Shown: piece by piece, positions 22,665-33,025 of the stretch
Numbering within the stretch: the stretch's first letter is position 1
Layout of the letters: each line of letters begins with the position of its first letter
Source of the DNA: Kondoa malvinella
Lineage: Eukaryota > Basidiomycota > Agaricostilbomycetes > Agaricostilbales > Kondoaceae
Length of the DNA: 64,000 bases
Direction: 5' to 3'
Assembly (NCBI GenBank): GCA_039545315.1
Contig: BCIM01000010.1
Coordinates: 322,441 to 386,440 of the forward strand
Made by a program: the position numbers and the translations under genes
The notes under the pieces: generated by a model
What the model was told of the DNA's origin: nothing
Database searches by the model: none
Seen by the model: the letters and a program-made list of their open reading frames with translations, nothing else

Positions 22665-25441
22665 ATGCTTCGCAAAGTATTTGCTGCAAGGACCATGCGA
22701 TCGAAATGTGGGTTTCCGTTCGGTATGTGGGTGGATGATCTGACCAGGTTCTATTGCAGGCCCTCCTCTGCCAGCACCTTCTCCGAGATGGACGTACACT
22801 GCCCAAGAGATTGAGCGGATCATCTCTGATTCTATCGCGACGCACAAGTGCGGCTTGGACGGAATCGCCTCCTTGAAACCAGAAGACTGCAACTTTGAGA
22901 CTGTGGCTCGAGCAATGTCGCTCGTCGATGCTGCCTATAGCATTACCAATGCTCCGCTCAATTTTTTGCTCAATGTTTCGCCCGACAAGGCTGTCCGTGA
23001 AGCTTCGGAAGCCAGTTTTAAGAAGGCCTCGGAGTACAATATAGTTGCCAATATGCGGACCGACATCTTTGAGGCGCTCAAGCATGCAGAGAAGAATACA
23101 GACCTGTCCAAGCTGTCTGACGAAGAACGACGTCTGCTTGAAAGGCAGTTGGTGAGTATCTATCTGGTCGTCCACGGCAACACTAATCTGTATGTCAGCT
23201 GGAAGGGAAGCGATCGGGTTTGGATCTTGCCGAGGACAAGCGAGAGCTACTCATGGCCAAGCAGAAGGAGATGGCTGCTCTCAAGATCGATTTCATGCGG
23301 ACTCTGAACCAAGAGAATGGCGCATTGGATTTCACTGCAGAAGAGCTGAGCGGTGTGCCAAAGTCTGTTATCGACGGCTTTTCCAAGCGAACCAACGAGC
23401 ACGAGATGGAAATCTATACTATGTCGTTCAAGGGTGTGGATTACGGACCTGTCCTTGAGTATGCTCAGTCTCCAAGTACCAGAAGAAGAGCCGCTGTCGG
23501 ATTCTCCAGCCGCGCCAAAGGGAATGCGCTCATATTTGACCGCGTACTCGCCTTGCGGCGTGAATGCGCAGACATTCTTGGTTACGAAACGTGGGCTGCT
23601 TATGTCTTGGAGGTAAGCTTCCAGCTGTATGCGCAGTCTTCATTCTGACAACAATGTCTTAGCCTCGCATGGCCAAAAGCCCGCAAACCGTAAAAGACTT
23701 TCTTGACAATCTGGCGGACAAGCTCATGCCACTGGCGCGGATCGAGTGCGAAGAGCTATCAAGAATCAAGCAGCAGCAGCACGAGGAATTAGGTCTACCT
23801 GTTGACAAGTGATCTCCCTTCATTGCATCGTGACTCTGAGCTGACGAGCCTGCCCACCTGCAGTTCTTTGCATCATTGGGATATGAGCTTCCTGCAACGA
23901 TTGGAGAGAGAAAAGGCGCTTCAATTGGATGACGAAGAAGTGAAGACATACTTTCCGTCGCAGAAAGTAGTTAAAGAGTGCGTTTGCTGTTCGTCTCTAG
24001 TGTGCAGTCTAACACAAAATACAGAGTACTGGACATCTATCAAGAATTACTGTCCCTCAAGTTCTTCCAAACCGAAGATGCCGAACTTTGGCACGAGGAC
24101 GCCGTCCAATACGCCGTGTTTGATGCAACAGTGCTGGAAAACTCACAAGGAGTTGAAGGCTTCCTCGGATACTTGCACCTAGATTGAGGTCTCATTGAAG
24201 TACAATCGGCTCAAGCTTACTTGCTTTTACTTCAGCTTATACCCGAGGGAGAACAAATGTCAGCCTTTTGCACAGGCTCTTTGTGCAGATCTGACAATCC
24301 CGAAGATAACCACGCGGCAGTCTGGGGCTTGCTACCAGGTGAACTTCAAACCCTTGCATCTGGCGCCGCGGAGGTGCTGATACTGATCTTTTAGGCTGTC
24401 CGATTCAAGATGGCATTTCTTACCCTTGCACAAACATGGTTGCAAATTTGGCGAAACCGCAATCAGGCAAGCCTGCTTTGATGAACCATTGCGATGTCAT
24501 CACGTTCTTCCATGAGCTTGGCCAGTAAGTCCCCAGCAGTCTCCGGGGGAGCTTCGCTCACGCAGACGTTTGCGACTGTCGTAGTGCTTTCCAGTAAGTC
24601 TGCGTCTGAGCTCCCGTAACAGCTGTTTGAGGCTCATGGTGCGATAGCGGTCTATGCTCCAAGACAGAGTTCTATAACTTTTCAGGAACGAGAGTACAAA
24701 AGGGTGAGCTATCTGGCTCCTGCTGGTACAAATATGCTCAACCAACGGTAGACTTTGTTGAAGCCCCCTCGCAATGCCTAGAGAACTGGGTGTTCGATCC
24801 AAAGGTGCTCAAGCGGATCAGCTCCCACCATGAGACGGGCGAGCCTATGCCAGATGATCTGAGTAAGTCATATCATGTACGAGGACTTGCTGGCGAAGCG
24901 CTGATTCGAGAACTCTTACAGTCCGCAAGCTCACTTTATCGCGAGATCATAAACAAGCTATCAATAACCTCAGCCAGATCTTTCTTGGTGCGTGCCAGAA
25001 CTGCTAGTCAACAATGTGCTGATCCGTGCGGAGCGTAGGCAAATTCGATCTTCTGATCCATACCATGAAAGAGGCGCCAGAGAATATGATGCGACAAGAG
25101 ATTTGCCTGTCTGACGCAGATGGCGAAAGCTTACCTGGCCATACGACTTTCGCTCATGTCATATGCGGATACGACTCAAGTTATTATGGTTACATGGTTC
25201 ATCCCATCTCGTCTTACCTAATTAAGCTGACTCGTGCTTCTAGTGGTCGCAAGTCTACTCCGCCGACATGTTTGCTACGATTTTCGAGAAAGACCCTATG
25301 GATCCAGTAGCTGGCAAGCTGTACCGCGACAAAGTTCTTTGTCCTGGCGGAAGCAAAGACGCTTTCGAGCTCTTGACCGATTTCCTCGGTCGCCAGCCTA
25401 ACAACGAGGCGTTTATGCGGCAGATGTTCAGCGGCTTTTAA
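22665..25441 (+). CDS. PRD1: M3 zinc metallopeptidase, saccharolysin/thimet oligopeptidase
   Basis: Oligopeptidase of family M3 that degrades short peptides in the cytosol and/or mitochondrial intermembrane space. ATG 22665 starts a basic leader (MLRKVFAARTMRSK), which joins PPLPAPSPRWTYTAQEIERI after the first intron. The helical N-domain follows (FLLNVSPDKAVREASEAS, YTMSFKGVDYGPVLEYAQSP, CADILGYETWAAYVLE). The catalytic part reads HCDVITFFHELGHAFHGLCS: HELGH supplies two zinc ligands and Glu, and ENWVFDP carries nearby family residues. The end is GYDSSYYGYMWSQVYSADMF and MRQMFSGF. A 9-nt exon (24585-24593) lies inside the HExxH region. Length, about 700 residues, fits the family. Confidence 0.92.
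24585..24593 (+). other. 9-nt micro-exon in PRD1 zinc motif
   Basis: Nine bases between a 61-nt and a 54-nt intron, each with GTAAGT donors and TAG acceptors. Including it is necessary to read HELGH-A-F-HG without frameshift. Confidence 0.8.
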
Positions 25442-26047
25442 GAGAAGAACAAGAATGAAGCATCTCAAGCGGACGAGGCTATTATTGGGCACTGATCAAT
25501 TTTGCCCAGCTGGACGCAGCAAGCGAGGATCAGGCTGCGATGTCCTTGGGCATATGTGAAAGATCATTAAGATCATTGGGTAGTCAGATATTAACAATGC
25601 AGATCCCTTTCTTGCGATTTTCATATGCTAGCGAAGCTCGAACTTGGCAACATTACAGCTGCCTGGATCACACTATATGGCCACGCCTGCCTGGAGACGA
25701 GACCTCCCTTTGTCGTTATTTTTGCCCAAATACGTAGCTGTTTGGAAGAGACCTTCCTCTGTATGGCGAGTTGGGAAATTCGCTTCCATCTTCCTTATCG
25801 ACCACGACAACTTTGATACGTACTCAAGCAACAGCCATTGACTGATCAGAGGTTGCCCCCGCGAAAGCTAATCAAGGTTGGAAAGTGACCTGCCTCAACA
25901 CGATTTTGATACACGTTCGGGCACCTATTCTGCTGCTTATATCCGCGCTACAACATGCTGGCCGCGTCAAATAATGCCCAATAACACACGTCCGTGTTCC
26001 TTGGAAACCCCCTTCGAAGCCACTTCTCTCAAGCTTTCAAGTGCAAG
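25442..26047. promoter_or_regulatory. Intergenic region upstream of TRK gene (606 bp)
   Basis: This gap lies between PRD1 and the potassium transporter. Overlapping open frames exist without a recognisable family. An upstream non-coding or coding exon of the TRK gene could lie here, because the chosen TRK start is simply the first in-frame ATG. Confidence 0.35.
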
Positions 26048-29000
26048 ATGTTGCCCTCGTTTTATGTACTCAAGCATCGAGCCGATAATCTGCTCTGGCA
26101 ACCTCTGCGACGCTTCAGCGGCAACCACCTAAACTTTTACCGTGTTCACTTGATCTACTTTACATTCTTGCCCCTGTTTGCTGCTTCGATATTCTACGCC
26201 AGCAATGGTGAAGAGGAGGACCAGCAGATACCGTTCATCGATGCACTCTTCATGTGTACTTCTGCCGCTACGTAAGTACAACAGCCACTGGCTTCAACTC
26301 TGGGTGACATTCTAGCGCAGAGTCACTGGTCTGAATACAATCACCTTCATCCGTATGACAAGATGGCAACAAGTCATCCTCTTCCTCCTCATGTGTATGG
26401 GATCCCTCACCTCAGTCTCACTTGTCACAATCCTCATTCGTCGATCCTTCTTTCGCGCTAAATTTGAACGAATGGTACAAACCGATCCTGCTGCTCGTAG
26501 GCGAATCGAAGCAGTTGAAGTTGCTCAAGAGAAAGCTGAAGGCAAATCACACCGATTTCTGCACCCTCGACGCTTCTTTCAGAACAGCAGTCCGGAAGAT
26601 TCCGAAGATCTTGGTGGCAGCTCTTCACCAGCTCAATCGATCCCACCAGGTATCAGCAAGAGGAAGAAAGCCAAGAAAAAGCTCAAAGCGTTCACGACGG
26701 ATATGATTCATCAAGTGGACCAGCCTGGGCAGGTGCAGCGGATTATCGATGATTTGGCAAATGAGAAACGGGATGCGGAAGCCGCAGAAGAGTTGGACAA
26801 GCCGAATCTCGCGGTAGACATCAGAAGGGATGTCTTGCAAGAGGCGGATGATGAAGAAGAAGGCGAAGTTAGGCAGAGGAGAGGGTCGATTCGGTCATCG
26901 CCAGTCAAGAAACGCTCGTCTGCTTCGTCTGGCCCGCGCTTCGTCAATAGTCCTACCGACATCGCCGAATCTAGCACGCAAGAGATTGCTATTGACAGCT
27001 CTTCGGAAGACGAGAACGTCCCAGCTCGAGCTGTCAAGCCTCGCGCCAGGCGCTTCAGTGAAAGCATTCCGCGGTCGAAAGACGAAGCTGCGAATCTCAA
27101 ATTCAAGCGGGTGCAGACCTTAGGTATGTGGCTTATCTATACACTGTGAATTCGGCTAAGCAAAATTTAGCTGATCCGGTCGCACATGCCGCAACTGCAC
27201 GCAAACAACCTTTCCCTCATGCTCTCACTATCGAATTCGCCGATCCGGAAAGGGATCATGATCATGCCCTTGACACCACAGAACTTCGCCGACGGCCAAC
27301 AAACATCGAACGTCGACGCAGACGGGCTTCCACGGCAACAGCAGAAGCTTCTTTCCCTCGCACACGCACCTCTCGCAGCGGTCTCTCACGTCGCGATATC
27401 ATACCATCAAACTCTCGAAACGAAGGCTTTGGTGGTTTCCCCAACCCTATCTCAGTTGTCGCCAACCTAGCTCAAAAAGCTGTTGGCGATATGTCTCGTA
27501 CTCTTACTACTCAGCCAACACAAAGTCAGCGCGTCAACAACCTGCGCCGTAATCCTACGCTACAGCGGACCGGTACAGTCGCTTCTACTCGAGATATGGC
27601 AGATCCAAAGCCTGTCAATTACATCTCATTTGATGCTATCGTCGGAAGAAACAGTCGATTTCGTTCTCTCACATCAGCTCAAGAAGCAGAACTGGGTGGA
27701 GTGGAATACCGCGCCCTGTGTGCCCTGTGGAAGATCGTTCTGGGCTACTGGCTAGGCTTTCAATTCATCGCTGTCCTTATGGCGGCTCCTTATCTCGCTC
27801 GGCCCGAGTTCAACCCTATCTTTGATGGCGAGCGCACTTCTTCAACCTGGTATACGTTCTTCAACGTCTGGTCCGCCTACAGCAATTTGGGCATGTCGGT
27901 TCTCGATTCAAGCATGACAGAGTTTCAAAGCACCTATTTCTGGATTCTAATATTGATGGTGCTTATCCTGGCTGGCAATACGGCTTTCCCGATCTTCTTG
28001 CGACTCATCATCTGGATACTCTGCAAGGCTGCACCGAAGGATTCGCAATTCAAGGAAACTTGTCAATTCCTGCTGGATCATCCAAGGCGCTGCTTTCTCT
28101 ACTTATTCCCTTCCTATCAGACTTGGTAAGTGAACAGCACTCTTGACTACCCGAATTCAACCGTTATTTAGGTTCTTGGCTTTCGTCCTCTTCGCGCTGA
28201 ACGTGACCGATTGGACGGCTTTCCTCGTGCTCGATATCGGCAACGAAGCACTCGAAGCTCTACCGCTTGGCATTCGCTTTATCGACGGTCTGTTCCAGGC
28301 TTTTGCTGTCCGCGCTGCGGGTTTCTCGATTGTCAATCTGGCGGACACTGCTCCAGCCTTGCAAGTATTATATGTGATTGTGAATTTTCTTTTTGCTGCC
28401 GCAGAACAACGCTGATCCAATGCCAGATGATGTACATTGCTGTTTATCGTTAGTGCTTTCATCTTTTCTGCGGCATGTAGCTGATGCCGCTTCAGCTATC
28501 GCTTTATCTATTCGGTATGCTGTGCCGTCAAAGTCTATCACCTAGAGCTCATGGATCTCACAGGTCCACAAATGTGTACGAAGAGCGCTCGATGGGCGTC
28601 TTCGAAGAGTCAGACGATGATTCGGACGTCGAAGCTGAATTCGACAAGAAACCGAATGCAGGCGGCTACATTGCCTATCATGCTCGCAAACAGCTGGCGT
28701 TCGATCTCTGTGAGCTTGATGCCTATCTACGCTGTTTTTCCGGCTGAGCTGTTGTTACAGGGTGGCTTGTTTTGGCGCTTTTCACTAGTGAGCTCCACGC
28801 GGATGTGTCTAGTCGTGCTCACACAGTTTGCAGTTTGTATTGTGGAGCGTAATGAGATTGAAGACGTAACAACCGATTACTGGTTTAACGTGTTTACTGG
28901 TGAGCATTCTTTCTAGGTTGATCTGTATTTGCTCATTGTCGGTCCCAGTGGTCTTTGAGATCACCAGTGCATATGGAACAGTCGGTCTGAGCTTAGGGTC

Positions 29001-29520
29001 GCCTGTCGTATGTTTCTGACGTCTGATGCAACATTCGAAGCTGACAAGCATGACAGACCGGGACTGCCTTGGCTGGATCATTCAGAACTTTGTCAAAGCT
29101 AATACTGTGCGCGGTCATGCTCAGAGGTAGACACCGAGGTCTTCCAATCGGTACGCCTGGCAACATGCGTGTACTGACCGCGCTAACTAACGATTTCTAG
29201 CCATCGATCGAGCCGTTCTTCTTCCCACCGACATGACTGCTTTGGAGACGCGCTCAGATACAATGAGCCGTGCCTCAATGTCGAAGCGCTCAAGAAGTGG
29301 CTCTGAAGCGTGGCGCGACGAGCCAGCAATACCGATCAACCGAGACGTCGATGGACCTCCACCTATTTCGCCCGCTCAAACGCAATTCCAAAGCAATTCC
29401 CTTCGCTTTACTGAAGCATCCCATTTACGCCGACCCAGTCGAGACGACGAAGGCGTTCAGCTGTCCGATCTGAGCAGCAAGACTGGCGAAGGCAGTTCGG
29501 GCAGTCTCAAGGATGCGTGA
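26048..29520 (+). CDS. TRK1: TRK-type high-affinity potassium transporter
   Basis: Plasma-membrane K+ uptake protein of the fungal Trk/HKT superfamily. Four pore-loop motifs are visible after splicing: VTGLNTITF (P1), SAYSNLGMS (P2), AAGFSIVNL (P3) and SAYGTVGLS (P4), each with the filter glycine. Between P1 and P2 is a long, charged, phosphorylatable cytosolic loop of about 390 residues (26470-27700), characteristic of fungal Trk proteins. Later parts include LILAGNTAFPIFLRLIIWIL, RCFLYLFPSYQTWFLAF, QVLYVIMMYIAVYP, and LSKLILCAVMLRGRHRGLPI before a serine-rich C-tail ending SSGSLKDA. About eight introns were used. The start ATG 26048 (MLPSFYVLKHRADN) matches the family N-terminus just before the first helix. 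Confidence 0.9.
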
Positions 29521-29777
29521 TCTTCTCACTATATCTCTGTAGCATACACTTGTACCAGGCATACTTAGCACTCTTAGATCTCTTGCATTCATATAACCGC
29601 GGGCCTCCATCTTTCGGCGACTCGCACTATTGGATTCGGCTAATCCCAAATCTCTTATTCGCTCTTTGCTCTTTTCTGTTGATTGCCATCTCGCTTTTGT
29701 ACATCCGTGTCTGTTTATACAATACAACTGGAAGGCCGTGCCGAATTGAAGCCTATATACCTGCAACCGAATTCAAA

Positions 29778-31995
29778 ATGGTCTTGAGCGGCAAAGAAGT
29801 TCTCGAACACAACTCGAAGGATTCATGCTGGGTGATCGTCAATGGCCTCGCATACGATGTGACAGAGTTCATGCCTGTACGTCTGCAATCTCCTTCTGTC
29901 AGCGGTGTTATCGGCGGTTCGCTGATGTTCATGCGTTTGACTGGTGTAGGAACATCCAGGTGGGATGGGAATGTAAGAAAACCCTCTACCAAGCAGCAGT
30001 ATCGATGGGCTTATGTCTTGATTCGCGACTGCTTTAGTATGTAAGTCCTCACGTCTGCCCACTTCGCCCAATAGAAGACTCATTTGCTCTCAGTCTGAAA
30101 TACGCAGGCAAGGACGCTTCAGAAGCCTATAACCCAATTCATCCGCCGAATACCTTGGACACCTATCTTCCAAAGGACAAGCATTTGGGTCCTGTCGACA
30201 TGGGCACTGTCGAGGTGGCAGAGAAGAAGCTTACGGACGAAGACCGCGCACTTCAGCACCGAAGAGATAATAAGCCACCTCTTTCCCAGTGTTTGAATTT
30301 GTACGACTTTGAAGCCGTTGCGAAAACGACCCTGTCCGCTCAAGCTTGGGCATATTGTGCGCTTCCCGCGTCTGTTCCGATGCTAGACTGATGATCATGG
30401 CGCAGACTCTTCCGGAGCGGACGATGAAATCACCATGCGGGAAAACAGAGCAGCATACCAGCGCATGTGGTTCCGACCTCGTATTCTCCGAGACGTCACT
30501 ACCGTTGACTACTCCACAACGCTACTTGGTACACCTTCCAGCTTACCAGTCTATATTACCGCTACTGCGCTAGGCAAACTAGGTCATGCGGACGGAGAAC
30601 TGAACTTGACAAGGGCTGCGGCGAAACGTGAGATTGGCAGCGTCTTTTGCGGTCGCAGTCTTTGCTCACAAGGGATTCAGACAATATCATTCAAATGATT
30701 CCGACTCTGGCATCGTGCTCTTTCGACGAAATTGTCGCTGCTGCTGCAAAAGATCAAGTACAGTGGATGCAGCTCTACGTCAACAAGGATCGCGAGATCA
30801 CAAAGAAGATTGTTCAGTACGTCCATATATGGAATTCAGTAGTATGCATGCTGACAGATGCATGTCCAGAAAAGCCGAGCAAGTCGGCATCAAAGGTCTC
30901 TTCATCACGGTCGATGCGCCTCAACTAGGTCGGCGTGAGAAAGACATGCGCATGAAGGTACGAAGGCCTTCTTTCTCGTCTAGGAACAAAGCTGAGGTAT
31001 ACGCATAGTTCGCAGACGAAGGCTCCAATGTTCAAGCTGGTGATGCATCAGTAGACAAATCACAAGGAGCTGCTCGTGCTATTTCATCATTCATCGACCC
31101 TGGTCTCTCTTGGAAAGATATCCCTTGGTTCAAAAGCATAACCAAGATGCCTTTGATCTTGAAGGGAGTTCAGTGTTGGGAAGATGCTGTCCTTGCTGCC
31201 GAGGCTGGACTACAAGGCATTGTGCTTTCGAACCAGTACGTCAGGTTGTCCTAATGCTAAGCGGTCGCTGACCTTTGCATGCAGCGGCGGTCGTCAGCTT
31301 GATTTTGCACGCTCTGGTATCGAGATTCTTGTCGAAGTAGTCGACGCATTGAAGAGGCGCAATCTTTGGGGAGACCACTTTGAAGTCTAGTACGCTCCTT
31401 CCTGCTTGTTGTCGGCGTAGAGCTGAGCAGATCTGCAGTATCGATGGTGGTGTTCGTCGAGCCGTGAGTCTGAATGATACAGAGACACTTCAAGCGGCTG
31501 AATCTGGTGTCAGGGTGATGTCTTGAAAGCTGTCGCTCTCGGGGCAAAAGGTGTCGGTATTGGCAGACCCTTCTTATATGCCTACAGTGCATGTAAGGAT
31601 GCCGTTCTCCAACCACAACAACCGCTAATATGTCTTTCCAGACGGACACGAGGGTGTTTCGGCTGCTATTCAGATCATAAAGGACGAAATGGAGGTCTGG
31701 TCATCTATTCTTTGCGTTGGTAGACCCGCTGACTTCTTGTCATTTAGATGAACATGCGATTGAGTATGGTCATCTCATTTGTGTTCTTGGCAGACTCGCT
31801 TATACCCTTTTCATAGTTGGAGCACCTACACTGAACGATCTTTCGCCAAACATGGTCGATGTATCTCAGGCGACGCAAAGAGGAACACACGCGCCAGCCG
31901 ATTCACTGTTTGCTCACAACTACGAGCCGCTACCTGCTCTTGTTACCGGTGGTGGACTAGCAGCAAAGCAGCGCAATCCTGGAGCAAAGCTCTAG
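29778..31995 (+). CDS. CYB2: Flavocytochrome b2-type FMN/heme L-lactate dehydrogenase
   Basis: Fusion of an N-terminal cytochrome b5 domain with an FMN-dependent alpha-hydroxyacid dehydrogenase. The heme domain reads MVLSGKEVLEHNSKDSCWVI, EHPGG (first axial His) and AYNPIHPPNTLD (second axial His). The flavin domain contains AWAYYCSGADDE, ARAISSFIDPGLSW, MPLILKGVQ, LSNHGGRQLDFARSG (catalytic His, codon split by an intron at 31238-31289), YIDGGVRRAGDVLKAVALGA and GIGRPFLYAYSAYGHEGV. ATG 29778 is the only in-frame ATG. Upstream codons stay open and hydrophobic for about 85 residues but without ATG. No mitochondrial presequence is seen, unlike yeast Cyb2, so the enzyme may be cytosolic. A 3-nt exon (30038-30040) is inferred between HPGGMG and LKYAGKDA. 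Confidence 0.9.
30038..30040 (+). other. Inferred 3-nt micro-exon (TAT) in CYB2
   Basis: The bases stand between a TTTAG acceptor and a GTAAGT donor, flanked by introns of 65 and 53 nt. Their inclusion gives HPGGMGIILKYAGKDA, which keeps the family spacing between the heme ligand and the LKYAGKDA motif. Skipping leaves the frame intact but one residue shorter. Confidence 0.6.
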
Positions 31996-32122
31996 GTTGG
32001 GCTCGATTGTCTGTTTGTCTGTTGAAACAGCGGCTCAAAGGCTTCAAGGTGTTGGTATTACATATGCTGTTTTGGTATGGTTTGGCTTGTATAGTACTTA
32101 TTGTTACTTGTTGCATCTACGT

Positions 32123-32721
32123 TCATTTCTGTTCCCCTCTTGCTACGCTTAAGCATTCCTCTTCGAGTCCCTCTACAAGCACAACCTCGATACCAGCATC
32201 CAACAGCCTTTGCGTCCCCTCACAGACAACAAAGTCGCCCGGTTCCAATACACCAACATAGACCCTCGCAAAGCCAGCTTGGATAATACGATCCGCACAC
32301 GGTCTGCTACCGCTCTTGCGTACGGAACAGGGCTCCAGAGTTGTATAGATGCTCGCGCCTTTCATAGTAGACGCATTTTGGATCTTGCTGATGGCCGCGT
32401 GCTCTGCGTGAACATCGCCTTCGCTGCCTCGTGGTATCTCCCAGGAGTAGCCTTCTGCTAGTATCTCGTTCTTTGAAGAAAGGATGAGCGCGCCGACGCA
32501 GAAACCAGTAGGGACATAGGTTGATTTTCTGGCTTCGTCGAGCGCGAGACGGAGGTATCTGATGTGCTCAGGGTCTGATAGACTCTCAGGAATCTAGTAA
32601 GCGGGTCTGCAATACGAGCATACCGCTTGACTTTTGGACGTTCATGCTCGACAAGGCGCAAGAGGACTCGAGGAGGTGGTTGCATGCCTTGGGGGAAAGC
32701 AGCGACATCGATCAGTGACAT
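32123..32721 (-). CDS. RIB2-type riboflavin-pathway pyrimidine deaminase
   Basis: Cytidine-deaminase-fold protein like the C-terminal deaminase part of yeast Rib2, which deaminates the pyrimidine intermediate of riboflavin synthesis. After one intron near 32573-32596, the protein has PTGFCVGALILSS, the zinc motif HAEHAAI and YTTLEPCSVRKSGSRPCADR (two zinc Cys), then VYVGVLEPGDFVV and AGIEVVLVEGLEEECLSVA, all as in Rib2. The N-terminus (MSLIDVAAFPQGMQPPPRVL) is short, so the pseudouridine-synthase-like domain fused to Rib2 in yeast is absent. ATG is 32719-32721; TGA is 32123-32125. It is tail to tail with CYB2 (127 bp), whose product needs FMN; the link may be coincidence. A general deaminase role cannot be excluded. 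Confidence 0.78.
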
Positions 32722-33025
32722 GTCAGAGGAAACCAGATCTGCTCCTAAGCCTCCTTCACCGCTTATTCAGGCGCAAAGCCTCGCTCATCAGAAAATCAGA
32801 GCGTTATTCTGATACATTAAGCACTGCATGTAACGAGCATGGCTGTGATTTGGCAGTGCTTGCTGTGCTCTGACAGCGCTATTGTTTCCTCTTATGCACC
32901 GCAGCCTTGTCCATCGTGTGTACGCTAGGCACCAATTCTCTTCTTTGTCTCTTGAGTACAGAAGGCAGACCCCAGCTCGGCCACTCTGCTTGTGTCTTTT
33001 TCTCTGCTACTAGTCTAGAGCCGAT
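32722..33025. promoter_or_regulatory. Divergent promoter region, deaminase/amidase
   Basis: About 300 bp between two outward-facing start codons; it must contain both promoters. No specific element is obvious. Confidence 0.4.
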
